Of a stretch of 64,000 bases of DNA, positions 51,531-59,656 are shown in pieces. The DNA is from Actinomadura barringtoniae (lineage in GTDB: Bacteria > Actinomycetota > Actinomycetes > Streptosporangiales > Streptosporangiaceae). Where the stretch lies: positions 62,001 through 126,000 of the forward strand of contig NZ_JAGEOJ010000025.1 of assembly GCF_017573505.1 (NCBI RefSeq), given 5' to 3'. Every line of letters starts with the position of its first letter. The stretch's first letter is position 1. The notes beneath the pieces are model-generated. The model had not been told where the DNA came from. It was given only the letters and a program-made list of their open reading frames with translations, and did no database searches. The position numbers and the translations under genes were made by a program.

Positions 51531-52429
51531 CAACCGCGACCACCCCCGCCAAGCGCCCGGCGACGCTCGGGTCGGTCTCCACGGGCCGCAAGATCAAGGA
51601 CCGCGTCGTCCAGGCCCTGGTCTACGTGGCCTTCCTGCTCGCGCTGATCCCGCTGATCGCCGTGCTCTACACGGTGATCAAGAACGGCGTCGCGCGGCTG
51701 GACGGCACCTTCCTCACCCACTCGATGAAGTTCATCGGGGGCAAGGACGCCGGCGGCGGCGCCTACCACGCGCTGATCGGCACCCTGGAGCAGGTGCTGC
51801 TGTGCAGCCTGATCGCCGTGCCGATCGCGGTGCTCACCGCGATCTACCTGATCGAGTACGGCGCGAACGGCCGGCTGGCCCGCGCGGTCAGCTTCTTCGT
51901 CGACGTCATGACGGGCATCCCGTCGATCGTCGCGGGCCTGTTCATCGCGGCGCTGTGGCTGCTGACCTTCAAGTTCACCTACTCCGGCTTCGCGGGCGCG
52001 CTGGCGCTCAGCATCCTGATGATCCCGACCGTGGTGCGCGCCACCGAGGAGATGCTGAAGCTCGTCCCGAACGACCTGCGCGAGGCCTCCTACGCGCTCG
52101 GCGTCCCGCGCTGGCGGACCATCATGTTCGTGATCCTGCCGACGGCGCTGCCCGGCATCCTCACCGGCATCATGCTCGCCGTGGCCCGCGTCATGGGTGA
52201 GACGGCCCCGCTGCTGCTGACGATCTTCTACACGCAGGTGATCAACAACGACCCGTTCAGCGGGCCGCAGGGATCGCTGCCCACGTTCATCTGGTCCAAC
52301 ATCGGCGACCCGCACCAGACCGCGCACGACCGCGCCTGGGCCGGGGCGCTGCTGCTGATCATCATCATCATGGTGCTCAACCTGATCGCCCGGTTGGTCG
52401 CCCGCCGATTCAAGCTCGCCGGCCGCTGA
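51527..52429 (+). CDS. pstA: Phosphate ABC transporter permease PstA
   Basis: About 300 residues from GTG 51527, sharing bases with the pstC stop. Features: LYTVIKNGVARL, LIAVPIAVLTAIYLIEYG, DVMTGIPSIVAGLFIAAL, the EAA coupling loop NDLREASYALGVPRWRTIMFVILPTALPGILTGIMLAVARVMGETAPLLLT. Six membrane helices. Second permease subunit of the Pst complex; pstB follows after 35 bases. Confidence 0.95.
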   Translation: MTTATTPAKRPATLGSVSTGRKIKDRVVQALVYVAFLLALIPLIAVLYTVIKNGVARLDGTFLTHSMKFIGGKDAGGGAYHALIGTLEQVLLCSLIAVPIAVLTAIYLIEYGANGRLARAVSFFVDVMTGIPSIVAGLFIAALWLLTFKFTYSGFAGALALSILMIPTVVRATEEMLKLVPNDLREASYALGVPRWRTIMFVILPTALPGILTGIMLAVARVMGETAPLLLTIFYTQVINNDPFSGPQGSLPTFIWSNIGDPHQTAHDRAWAGALLLIIIIMVLNLIARLVARRFKLAGR

Positions 52430-52464
52430 GCCGTCCCGAAAGACCCATAAGGAGCATCAACCCC

Positions 52465-53241
52465 ATGGCGAAGCGGATCGAAGTCTCCGGACTGCACGCC
52501 TACTACGGCGGCGTCCACGCCATCGAGGACATCTCGATGACGGTCGAGCCGCGCTCGGTGACGGCGTTCATCGGCCCCTCCGGCTGCGGCAAGTCCACGT
52601 TCCTGCGCACCCTCAACCGGATGCACGAGGTCATCCCCGGCGCCCGCGTCGAGGGCAAGGTCCTGCTGGACGACGAGGACCTGTACGGCAGCTCGGTGGA
52701 CCCCGTGGCGGTCCGCCGGGTCGTGGGCATGGTGTTCCAGCGGCCCAACCCGTTCCCCACCATGTCGATCTACGACAACGTGGCCGCGGGCCTCAAGCTG
52801 AACGGCGTGCGCCGCAAGTCGCAGCTGGACGAGATCGTCGAGGAGTCGCTGCAGGGCGCCAACCTCTGGAACGAGGTCAAGGACCGCCTCGGCAAGCCCG
52901 GCGCGGGCCTGTCCGGCGGCCAGCAGCAGCGCCTGTGCATCGCCCGCGCGATCGCCGTGCAGCCCCAGGTGCTGCTGATGGACGAGCCGTGCTCGGCACT
53001 GGATCCGATCTCCACGCTGGCGATCGAGGACCTCATCGCCAAGCTGAAGCACCAGTACACGATCGTCATCGTCACCCACAACATGCAGCAGGCCGCCCGT
53101 GTCAGCGACCGGACCGCGTTCTTCAACATCGCGGGCACCGGCAAGCCCGGCAAGCTCATCGAGATCGACGAGACCAGCAAGATCTTCACCAACCCGGAGC
53201 AGAAGGCCACCGAGGACTACATCACCGGCCGCTTCGGCTGA
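52465..53241 (+). CDS. pstB: Phosphate ABC transporter ATPase PstB
   Basis: 258 residues from ATG 52465 with AAGGAG upstream. Walker A FIGPSGCGKSTFLRTLNRMHEV, Q-loop VFQRPNPFPTMSIYDNV, signature LSGGQQQRLCIARAIA, Walker B VLLMDEPCSALDPISTLAIEDLI, and H-loop IVTHNMQQAARVSDRTAFF identify PstB. It hydrolyses ATP to drive phosphate uptake. A structured repeat begins three bases after its stop, before the convergent glnR gene. No phoU follows, which fits actinobacteria, where phoU lies elsewhere. Confidence 0.96.
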   Translation: MAKRIEVSGLHAYYGGVHAIEDISMTVEPRSVTAFIGPSGCGKSTFLRTLNRMHEVIPGARVEGKVLLDDEDLYGSSVDPVAVRRVVGMVFQRPNPFPTMSIYDNVAAGLKLNGVRRKSQLDEIVEESLQGANLWNEVKDRLGKPGAGLSGGQQQRLCIARAIAVQPQVLLMDEPCSALDPISTLAIEDLIAKLKHQYTIVIVTHNMQQAARVSDRTAFFNIAGTGKPGKLIEIDETSKIFTNPEQKATEDYITGRFG

Positions 53242-53243
53242 TC

Positions 53244-53383
53244 TTCGCGGCCTCGGGGGCCTCGCCTAGCGGCTCGGCCCCCCGAACCGCAAAGAGTGCG
53301 AGCGCGACATCGCTTCGCGATCTTCGTCCCGGGCGCTCGCCTTCGGCGTCGCGCCCGGGACTCAGGTAACGCGCTCGCGTGCG
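53244..53383. repeat. Structured intergenic repeat, copy 2
   Basis: Matches 22586-22720 along its length. Pairings: GGGGGCC (53255-53261) with GGCCCCC (53276-53282); GCGAGCGCG (53298-53306) with CGCGCTCGC (53370-53378), enclosing ATCGCTTCGCGAT (53309-53321) and a stem GTCCCGGGCGC (53326-53336) / GCGCCCGGGAC (53351-53361). This last stem differs in sequence from copy 1 but is still perfectly paired. Like copy 1, it begins just after a plus-strand stop and lies between convergent genes. Confidence 0.85.
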
Positions 53384-53416
53384 GGCTGAGGTTCTCGCGG
53401 GGACTGCGCCGGGTGC

Positions 53417-54133
53417 TCAGGCGGGGGCGGGGGCCGCTGCCTCCTCGGACTCTTCGGGGCGGTGGTCGGGGACGAAGCGGTAACCGACGTTTCGGACCGT
53501 TCCGATGAGCGACTCGTACTCGGCGCCGAGCTTGGCGCGCAGGCGGCGGACGTGGACGTCCACGGTGCGGGTGCCGCCGAAGTAGTCGTAGCCCCAGACC
53601 TCCTGGAGGAGCTGCGCGCGGGTGAAGACGCGGCCCGGGTGCTGGGCGAGGTACTTCAGGAGCTCGAACTCCTTGAAGGTGAGGTCCAGGATCCGGCCGC
53701 GCAGGCGGGCGGTGTAGGTGGCCTCGTCGATGGTCAGCTCGCCGCTGCGGATCTCGCCCGGCACGTCCTCGGCCTCGGCGACCGACACGCGGCCCACCGA
53801 CAGGCGCAGGCGGGCCTCCACCTCGGCGGGGCCCGCGGTCTGCAGCAGGACGTCGTCCAGGCCCCACTCGGGGCTCAGGGCGGCCAGGCCACCCTCGGTG
53901 ACGACCGCGAGGAGCGGGCTGTCCAGGCCGGTGGTGCGCAGCAGGCGGCACAGGCTCTTGGCCTGGACCAGGTCGCGGCGCGCGTCCACCAGGACGACGT
54001 CGGAGGGCGGCGCGTCCAGCAGCGCGGACGCCTCAGCCGGCGCGACGCGGACCGAGTGCAGCAGCAGCCCGAGCGCGGGCAGGATCTCGTCCGACGGTTC
54101 CAACGCGTTGGTCAGCAAGAGCAAGCTGCTCAA
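53417..54133 (-). CDS. glnR: GlnR-type orphan response regulator of nitrogen metabolism
   Basis: 238 residues from TTG 54133, preceded by GAGGAGG. The N-terminus SSLLLLTNALEPSDEILPALGLLLHSVRVAPAE and the winged helix LDLTFKEFELLKYLAQHPGRVFTRAQLLQEVWGYDYFGGTRTVDVHVRRLRAKLGAEYESLIGTVRNVGYRFVPD are the GlnR pattern. The receiver is atypical: no full acidic pocket, although an Asp is present in VVLVDARRDL. There is no neighbouring kinase. GlnR controls glnA, amt, nas and related nitrogen genes in actinomycetes and cross-talks with PhoP, interesting given the pst operon next door. Confidence 0.88.
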   Translation of the reverse strand: MSSLLLLTNALEPSDEILPALGLLLHSVRVAPAEASALLDAPPSDVVLVDARRDLVQAKSLCRLLRTTGLDSPLLAVVTEGGLAALSPEWGLDDVLLQTAGPAEVEARLRLSVGRVSVAEAEDVPGEIRSGELTIDEATYTARLRGRILDLTFKEFELLKYLAQHPGRVFTRAQLLQEVWGYDYFGGTRTVDVHVRRLRAKLGAEYESLIGTVRNVGYRFVPDHRPEESEEAAAPAPA

Positions 54134-54357
54134 GTGCCGCCTCCTCGCCCTAAAGACGTCAAGGACCCAGGCGGCTCATCCTCCAGCCCGGCCATAGGCC
54201 GCCGACTCTGGGAGGAGAGGTGACCATGAAGGGTGGTGAATGAACTCCATGGCCTCGTCGCCCGGATCCCTCACCCTGAGCATATCCGAGGTCCTCATCT
54301 CGGCAATGGGCTGTTTACGGCGGGTTTCCGGGTCAACGGAGATGAGACGCTGGTGCC

Positions 54358-54618
54358 ATGGCCAAGGGAATCATCCGTTACTGGGCCGCGGCCAAGGCCG
54401 CGGCGGGCGTCGCCGAGGAGCCCTACGACGCGGCGACGCTGGCGGACGCGATCGCGGTCGCGGCCTTGAAAGAAGGGCGAAACGGAGATTTCGAGCGCGT
54501 GATCGCGAGAAGCTCGTTCCTGGTGAACGGCGACCCCGTCGGGACGCGCGATCACGACGGTGTGGCGCTGCCCGAGGGCGGTGTCGTCGAGGTCCTGCCG
54601 CCCTTCGCGGGTGGCTGA
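54358..54618 (+). CDS. MoaD/ThiS-family sulfur-carrier protein
   Basis: 86 residues from ATG 54358. The beta-grasp pattern ends in VLPPFAGG, with the C-terminal Gly-Gly that is thiocarboxylated for molybdopterin, thiamine or cysteine biosynthesis. Residues IRYWAAAKAAAGVAEEPYDAATLADAI fit MoaD. No moaE or thiS operon partners are nearby; the sulfurtransferase cluster 3 kb downstream may supply sulfur, which is inference. Confidence 0.88.
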   Translation: MAKGIIRYWAAAKAAAGVAEEPYDAATLADAIAVAALKEGRNGDFERVIARSSFLVNGDPVGTRDHDGVALPEGGVVEVLPPFAGG

Positions 54619-54745
54619 CATCACACCGCGGGGTCGTTCCGTGAACCGATGCGGCACCGCCGGGATCTCAATCCGCAGGGCGACCCGGCGGGGGGACGCG
54701 GCCCACTATCGTGTGGCGATCGCCGCCGTCGCCTAGAGGAGAGAC

Positions 54746-55453
54746 ATGCGGAAAGTACTGCTGGTGTTCGCGATCCTGCTGGTCGCGGGCGTGATCGTCG
54801 CCGACCGGGTCGGCGTGCGGATCGCGCAGAACGAGATCGGCAAGCAGGTCGCCGCCCAGTACAACCTGCAGACCCAGCCCGAGGTCACCATCCACGGGAT
54901 CCCGTTCCTCACCCAGGCGATCCAGGGCGACTACGACCAGATCGACGTCAAGCTCGGCAACTACACCGAGCAGGGCGTCACCGTGGGCGATGTGACGATC
55001 GAGATGCGCGGGGTGAAGGCCCCGCTCTCGGAGGTCGTGGGCGGGAACGCCGACAACGTCACCGCGCGGACCGCGACGGCCTCCGCCGTGATCCCGTACA
55101 GCGTGATCAAGCAGCGGGCGCCCAAGGAGGTCCAGGGGATCTCCGCCAGTGGCGACAACCTCAAGCTCGACCTGGCCGGCGCCCTGCTGGGCACGCCGCT
55201 GAAGGGCAGCGCGGTCGTGTCGGTCAAGCCGTCCGCCAAGGGCATCGTGATCACGCCGATCTCGGGCGGCCTGGAGGGCCTGCCGCAGGTGCCCGCGATG
55301 GGGCAGCTCGTCAGCTGGCGCGTCCCGGTCGCCAACCTGCCGGTCGGCTCCAAGATCACCGAGATCCAGCCGACCCCCGAGGGCCTGAAGGTCGGCGCCA
55401 CGGCCAGCGACGTGCGCCTGAACGACCTGCCGAACGACGTGCCCAAGGGCTGA
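54746..55453 (+). CDS. LmeA-like phospholipid-binding protein (DUF2993)
   Basis: 235 residues from ATG 54746 with GAGGAGAG upstream. One N-terminal membrane helix (MRKVLLVFAILLVAGVIVADRVG) precedes an extracytoplasmic beta-rich domain with HGIPFLTQAIQGDYDQIDVKLGNYTEQGVTVGDVTIEMRGV, the characteristic DUF2993 segment. In mycobacteria LmeA binds phospholipids and is needed for lipomannan elongation; here the role is inferred from family. TATCGT upstream could be its -10 box. Confidence 0.88.
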   Translation: MRKVLLVFAILLVAGVIVADRVGVRIAQNEIGKQVAAQYNLQTQPEVTIHGIPFLTQAIQGDYDQIDVKLGNYTEQGVTVGDVTIEMRGVKAPLSEVVGGNADNVTARTATASAVIPYSVIKQRAPKEVQGISASGDNLKLDLAGALLGTPLKGSAVVSVKPSAKGIVITPISGGLEGLPQVPAMGQLVSWRVPVANLPVGSKITEIQPTPEGLKVGATASDVRLNDLPNDVPKG

Positions 55454-55576
55454 TTCCGCGCCGGAGGGCTGATCCCGGCGCCGAAGGGCTGATTCGGGGG
55501 CGAACGGGTGTTCGCGGCCCACGGAAGATTTCCGCGGTCTTGTGAACCGGAGCGAATCGGCGTACGTGGTTGAGGT

Positions 55577-56089
55577 GTGGGTCCCACCGCGGATGAGGGG
55601 TTGCTTCGCGCCCTCTACATGGAGCACGGCGGTCCCCTCCTCGGTTACGTACTACGGCTGACCGGAGGGGACAGGCCGCAGGCCGAGGACGTCGTCCAGG
55701 AGACGCTGCTGCGAGCCTGGCGGCACCCCGAGGCTCTCGCGGGACGTCCCGTACGGCCGTGGCTGTTCACCGTGGCGCGCAACCTCGTCGTGGACGCGCA
55801 CCGGGCACGGCGGGCACGGCCGCCCGAGACGGGGATCGACGAACAGATCACGCAGACGCCGGGTGCGGACGACATCGACCGCGCCCTCGAGTCATGGACC
55901 GTCGCCGAGGCGCTGGCCGACCTCAGCCCCTCGCACCGCGCGGTCCTGGTCGAGACCTACTATCGCGGCCGTTCGGTCGCCGAGACCGCGAAGGAGCTGG
56001 GCATACCTCCCGGCACGGTGAAGTCCCGCACCTATTACGCGCTGCGTGCGCTCAAACTCGCGTTGGAGGAGCGGGGGCTGGCGCCATGA
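55577..56089 (+). CDS. ECF sigma factor (SigK/SigL-like)
   Basis: 170 residues from GTG 55577. Region 2 has LYMEHGGPLLGYVLRLTGGDRPQAEDVVQETLLRAWRHPEAL and RPWLFTVARNLVVDAHRARRARP; region 4 has EALADLSPSHRAVLVETYYRGRSVAETAKELGIPPGTVKSRTYYALRALK. The stop overlaps the anti-sigma start by four bases (ATGA), so the two are made together. It probably directs RNA polymerase to envelope or redox stress genes and may drive its own promoter. Confidence 0.93.
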   Translation: MGPTADEGLLRALYMEHGGPLLGYVLRLTGGDRPQAEDVVQETLLRAWRHPEALAGRPVRPWLFTVARNLVVDAHRARRARPPETGIDEQITQTPGADDIDRALESWTVAEALADLSPSHRAVLVETYYRGRSVAETAKELGIPPGTVKSRTYYALRALKLALEERGLAP

Positions 56090-56826
56090 CCACGTGCGCG
56101 GAACTGAAGAACACGCTGGGGGTGTACGTCCTCGGCGCGATCGACCCCACCGAGCGCGGGCGGCTGGAGACCCATCTGGCCTCCTGCCCCGCCTGCCGCG
56201 ACGAGCTCGCCGGGCTCGCCGGGATGCCCGCGCTGCTCGGCCGGGTCGAGGAGGGGCAGATCGACCAGCTCGCCGGGCCGCCCGACGAGCTCCTGGACTC
56301 GCTGCTCGCCCGGGCGGCGTCGGAACGGCGCAGGGGTTCGTTCGGACGCGTCCTGGGCGGGCGCGGGCTGAGCTGGACGCCGCTCGCCGCCGCCGCGTCG
56401 GTGGTCCTCCTCGCGGGCGCGCTCGTCGGCGGCATGCTGCTCGGCGGGAAGAACGACGAGGCCAAGCCTCCGCCGCCGCAGGCCGCGCCGACGGTGACCG
56501 TCTACCCGAAGCCCCCGATCGACTCCAAGCCCGAGGCCCTGCGGGTCAGCTCGCCCGACGGCAAGGTCGAGGCCGAGATGATGCTGACCAAGAAGAAGTG
56601 GGGCACCGCCGTCGAGCTCTACCTGTCCGGCGCCCCGTACGGCGCCCGCTGCCGCCTGTACGCGGTGGCGCGCGACGGGCAGCGGGACATGCTGGGCAGC
56701 TGGGCGGTGGCCTACCGGCACGGCTACGGCGAGTACGAGGGCTCCACGATGTTCCAGCGCAGCCAGATCTTCTCGTTCGAGGTCGTGACGGTCGAGGGCC
56801 AGCCCCTCATCACCATCCCCGCCTGA
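56086..56826 (+). CDS. Zinc-finger anti-sigma factor (RskA-like)
   Basis: About 246 residues from ATG 56086. The cytosolic N-terminus has RLETHLASCPACRDELAGLAGM, with the HxxxCxxC zinc motif of ZAS anti-sigma factors. One membrane helix follows (LAAAASVVLLAGALVGGMLLG), then a Pro-rich linker and an external domain with AVELYLSGAPYGARCRLYAVARDGQ and a Trp/Tyr-rich strand. It holds the ECF sigma factor inactive until a signal, possibly redox or envelope stress, releases it. Cys in GARCRL outside the membrane is notable. Confidence 0.92.
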   Translation: MTTCAELKNTLGVYVLGAIDPTERGRLETHLASCPACRDELAGLAGMPALLGRVEEGQIDQLAGPPDELLDSLLARAASERRRGSFGRVLGGRGLSWTPLAAAASVVLLAGALVGGMLLGGKNDEAKPPPPQAAPTVTVYPKPPIDSKPEALRVSSPDGKVEAEMMLTKKKWGTAVELYLSGAPYGARCRLYAVARDGQRDMLGSWAVAYRHGYGEYEGSTMFQRSQIFSFEVVTVEGQPLITIPA

Positions 56827-56886
56827 GCAGCGGGAAATCTGGGGCCCGCGGGAATCATCCGGGCCTGCGGGTACTTTCATCTGTTG

Positions 56887-57363
56887 ATGACTGGTGCGGT
56901 GGTCGCGGGCGTCGTGATCGTCCTGGCAACGGCGTTCGGCCTCATGAGGCGGCGCCGTGACGGCGTGCTGCGCCTGACTAAGGCCGTGCCGTTGAACGAG
57001 AAGTCGCACGAGAAGGGGAGCGGCGAGGTGGAGGACGGCCTCGGAGCCGCCGAGAGCCTCGCGGCCGCCGATCTCGGCGGCGCGCAGCTCGGCGAGCGGG
57101 CGACCCTCGTGCAGTTCTCCAGCGCGTTCTGCGCGCCCTGCCGGGCCACCCGGCGGGTGCTCGGCGAGGTCGCCGGGATGGTGGACGGCGTCTCGCATGT
57201 CGAGATCGACGCCGAGGAGCACCTGGACCTGGTCCGCCGCCTGAATGTGATCCGCACCCCAACCGTGCTCGTCCTGGACGAGGCCGGTCGGATCGTTCGC
57301 AGAGCCGCTGGTCTGCCGCGGAAGGCCGATGTCATCGCGGCTCTCGGCGATGCGATCGCCTGA
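56887..57363 (+). CDS. Membrane-anchored thioredoxin-like protein
   Basis: About 158 residues from ATG 56887 (TTG 56884 is the other choice). An N-terminal membrane helix (GAVVAGVVIVLATAFGLM) is followed by a basic stretch and a thioredoxin domain with FSSAFCAPCRATRRVL (CAPC active site), HVEIDAEEHLDLVRRLNVIRTPTVLVLD (cis-Pro in RTPT). Judging from the positive residues after the helix, the redox domain probably stays in the cytosol. It could reduce thiosulfate- or persulfide-derived disulfides for the sulfur operon just downstream. Confidence 0.87.
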   Translation: MTGAVVAGVVIVLATAFGLMRRRRDGVLRLTKAVPLNEKSHEKGSGEVEDGLGAAESLAAADLGGAQLGERATLVQFSSAFCAPCRATRRVLGEVAGMVDGVSHVEIDAEEHLDLVRRLNVIRTPTVLVLDEAGRIVRRAAGLPRKADVIAALGDAIA

Positions 57364-57435
57364 CTCATCAGCCGAGAAGGGACCGTCGTGACCTGCGCTA
57401 AGAGCGCCGCCACTGTCTCGGAACGCGAGACAGAT

Positions 57436-57465
57436 GTGACAGGGCGACGGAAATCGGCTTACCAT
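57436..57465 (+). promoter_or_regulatory. Promoter of the cysteine leader and sulfur operon
   Basis: GTGACA (57436-57441) and TACCAT (57460-57465) are 18 bases apart; transcription would start at about 57472, the G of the leader-peptide GTG, so the transcript is leaderless. Confidence 0.65.
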
Positions 57466-57471
57466 CGATCC

Positions 57472-57558
57472 GTGCGTTACTGGACAGAGCAAATGCTCAC
57501 GAAGCGTCGCGCGGTCGACTTCTGCCGCGTGTCCGCCTCGCTCTGTCGCATGGCCTGA
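57472..57558 (+). CDS. Cysteine-containing leader peptide of the sulfur operon
   Basis: GTG 57472 opens a 28-residue frame ending at TGA 57558: it contains KRRAVDFCRVSASLCRMA at its end, with two cysteines. Its end matches the short 'R.VDL.RVSSALCR' leader peptides found upstream of sulfur-metabolism operons in actinobacteria. In mycobacteria a cysteine-rich leader attenuates the homologous DUF4395/sulfurtransferase/DUF1416 operon: when charged tRNA-Cys is scarce, stalled ribosomes change downstream translation. The same logic is expected here; the peptide itself is probably not functional. DUF4395 begins 74 bases later. Confidence 0.8.
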   Translation: MRYWTEQMLTKRRAVDFCRVSASLCRMA

Positions 57559-57632
57559 GGCATCGAGCCCGTTCGCCCCTGAGCTCTCTTGACTAGCTCG
57601 TACGCACACTCTCTCCGCCAGGAGCAAACCCG

Positions 57633-58070
57633 ATGCAGGTTGACCCGCGAGGGCAGCGTTTTGCTGCGGCCATCACGTCGGTCGTTCTGATCGGTGTCCT
57701 GATCCAGGGAAGCTGGGTGTTGCTGGCCTGCCAGGCGCTGGTGTTCGCACTCGCGACCTTCCTCGGCCTGCGGTACGCCCCGTACGGACTGATCTTCAAA
57801 GCGCTCGTCCGGCCGCGCCTCGGCCCGCCCACCGAACTCGAGGACGCCGCACCGCCCCGCTTCGCGCAGGGCGTCGGCCTGGTCTTCGCCGTGGTCGGAA
57901 CGGCCGGTTACGCCCTGGGGATCACATGGCTCGGAATCGGTGCCACCGCCCTCGCACTGGCGGCGGCGTTCCTGAACGCGGCGTTCGGGTTCTGCCTCGG
58001 CTGCGAGATGTATCTGCTGGTCCGACGTTTTTCTCCGAAGAAGCACTCCGACAGGGAGGTTCCCGCATGA
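57633..58070 (+). CDS. DUF4395 membrane protein with CxxC
   Basis: 145 residues from ATG 57633 with AGGAGC upstream. About four membrane helices (RFAAAITSVVLIGVLIQGSWVLLACQALVFALATFLG, GVGLVFAVVGTAGYALGITWLGIGATALALAAAFLNAAFG) and a conserved C-terminal FGFCLGCEMYLLVRR with CxxC. Gene order suggests it imports or handles a sulfur compound for the sulfurtransferase that follows. The stop overlaps the next start (ATGA). Confidence 0.9.
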   Translation: MQVDPRGQRFAAAITSVVLIGVLIQGSWVLLACQALVFALATFLGLRYAPYGLIFKALVRPRLGPPTELEDAAPPRFAQGVGLVFAVVGTAGYALGITWLGIGATALALAAAFLNAAFGFCLGCEMYLLVRRFSPKKHSDREVPA

Positions 58071-58906
58071 GCCGCTCCGACGTCCTGGTGGACGCCAGCT
58101 GGGTGGAGTCCAACCTGGACGCCCCCGGCCTGGTTCTCGTCGAGGTCGACGAGGACGTGTCCGCCTACGACAAGGGCCACATCCGTGGCGCCGTGAAGAT
58201 CGACTGGAAGACCGAGCTGCAGGACCCGGTCCGCCGCGACTTCGTGGACAAGACCGGGTTCGAGCAGCTGCTGTCGGCCAAGGGCATCGCCAACGACGAC
58301 CTGGTCATCCTGTACGGCGGCAACAACAACTGGTTCGCCGCCTACGCCTACTGGTACTTCAAGCTGTACGGCCACCAGAACGTCAAACTGCTGGACGGTG
58401 GCCGCAAGAAGTGGGAGCTGGACTCCCGCGAGCTGGTCACCAGCGTCCCGTCCCGCCCGGCCACCGACTACAAGGCCAAGGACCAGGACCTCACGATCCG
58501 GGCCTTCCGCGACGAGGTCGTCGACGCGATCGGCACCAAGAACCTCATCGACGTGCGTTCCCCTGACGAGTTCAGCGGCAAGCTCCTCGCCCCGGCGCAC
58601 CTCCCGCAGGAGCAGGCGCAGCGGGCCGGTCACGTGCCCACCGCGCGCAGCATCCCGTGGTCCAAGGCCGCGAACGACGACGGCACCTTCAAGTCCGACG
58701 ACGAGCTCCGCCAGATCTACGGCGACGCCGGCGTCGACCTGTCCAAGTCCACCATCGCCTACTGCCGCATCGGCGAGCGGTCGTCGCACACGTGGTTCGC
58801 GCTGCGTGAGCTGCTCGGCCTGCCCGACGTGAAGAACTACGACGGTTCGTGGACCGAGTACGGCTCGCTGGTCGGCGTGCCGATCGAGCTCGGCGAGGCC
58901 AAGTAA
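58067..58906 (+). CDS. sseA: Thiosulfate sulfurtransferase (rhodanese, SseA/CysA type)
   Basis: About 279 residues from ATG 58067, with GGGAGG upstream. Two rhodanese domains: an inactive N-terminal one (LVEVDEDVSAYDKGHIRGAVKIDW) and a C-terminal one with LIDVRSPDEFSGK and the active-site loop AYCRIGERSSHTWFALRELLG (catalytic Cys). It transfers sulfane sulfur, for example from thiosulfate to a thiol acceptor. Cotranscribed with DUF4395 and DUF1416 under the cysteine leader. Confidence 0.93.
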   Translation: MSRSDVLVDASWVESNLDAPGLVLVEVDEDVSAYDKGHIRGAVKIDWKTELQDPVRRDFVDKTGFEQLLSAKGIANDDLVILYGGNNNWFAAYAYWYFKLYGHQNVKLLDGGRKKWELDSRELVTSVPSRPATDYKAKDQDLTIRAFRDEVVDAIGTKNLIDVRSPDEFSGKLLAPAHLPQEQAQRAGHVPTARSIPWSKAANDDGTFKSDDELRQIYGDAGVDLSKSTIAYCRIGERSSHTWFALRELLGLPDVKNYDGSWTEYGSLVGVPIELGEAK

Positions 58907-58964
58907 CACCCTTCCCTGTTCCGGAGTCGATTCACCGCCGTCCGAGGCGGAGAAGGAGGAAGAC

Positions 58965-59273
58965 ATGACTCAGGGCTGCGCAGCGCCCGCGCAGACGGCG
59001 CACCTTCCGGCGACCGTCGACCTGAACAACGAGGCCGTCATCCAGGGCACCGTCACCCGTGACGGCGCGCCCGTGTCCAGCGCCTACGCCAGGCTGCTCG
59101 ACTCGACCGGTGAGTTCACCGCCGAGGTCGTCACCGGCGACGAGGGCGTGTTCCGCTTCTTCGCCGCCGACGGCGACTGGACCGTCCGCGTCCTGGCCGC
59201 GGGCGGCGTGAGCGTGGACAACGCCGTCAGCGCCAAGGTCGGCGAGGTCGCCGCCCTCGAGGTGGCCATCTGA
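58965..59273 (+). CDS. DUF1416 protein (SseC-like)
   Basis: 102 residues from ATG 58965 with AAGGAGGAAG upstream. Beta-sandwich-like pattern: VIQGTVTRDGAPVSSAYARLLDSTGEFTAEVVTGDEGVFRFFAADGDWTVRVLAAGG. An N-terminal Cys (TQGCAAPAQ) is conserved in the family. SseC-type proteins accompany sulfurtransferases in actinobacteria; the biochemical role is not established. Last gene of the sulfur operon, followed by a hairpin. Confidence 0.9.
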   Translation: MTQGCAAPAQTAHLPATVDLNNEAVIQGTVTRDGAPVSSAYARLLDSTGEFTAEVVTGDEGVFRFFAADGDWTVRVLAAGGVSVDNAVSAKVGEVAALEVAI

Positions 59274-59307
59274 GCCGCGCCTGATCCCGAGCCATCGGGC
59301 CCACCGG

Positions 59308-59352
59308 CGGACCCCGTCGCCCCGCGCCTCAGCGCGGGAGCGGCGGGGTCCG
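59308..59352 (+). terminator. Hairpin terminator of the sulfur operon
   Basis: CGGACCCCG (59308-59316) pairs with CGGGGTCCG (59344-59352), extended inside by CCGCGC/GCGCGG around TCA. Confidence 0.72.
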
Positions 59353-59656
59353 TCGCGTTCCCGGGGTCCGCCGCGCTCTCATCGTCGTCTCATTTTCCTG
59401 CTGCAAGATCATGCGATGGCGCCGGTGGGGATCTTGAGGACGGCCTCGTCCCCGGTCCCGGGCAAACCCGCTCAATTTCCCCGAACCTTCGGGTGAGAGC
59501 GTGCGTCTCAGTAGTGAGGTGTGTGGTCTCCGTGAACGAGATGGGTGCAGTAGACCAATTTTGGCCGATGTAGTCGACTGGTTACTTAGTTGACCTATTC
59601 TTCGTTGCGCGACGAGCACACCACCCCCCGCAGGCTCCCGAGTGAAGGACAGGACG
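59353..59656. other. Promoter region of the WXG100-like locus
   Basis: About 300 bases without a gene, less GC-rich than its surroundings. It contains GTAGTCGACTGGTTACTTAG and then TTGACC near 59590, a plausible -35 hexamer, 50-60 bases upstream of the WXG100-like start. No hairpin or repeat was recognised here. Confidence 0.45.
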
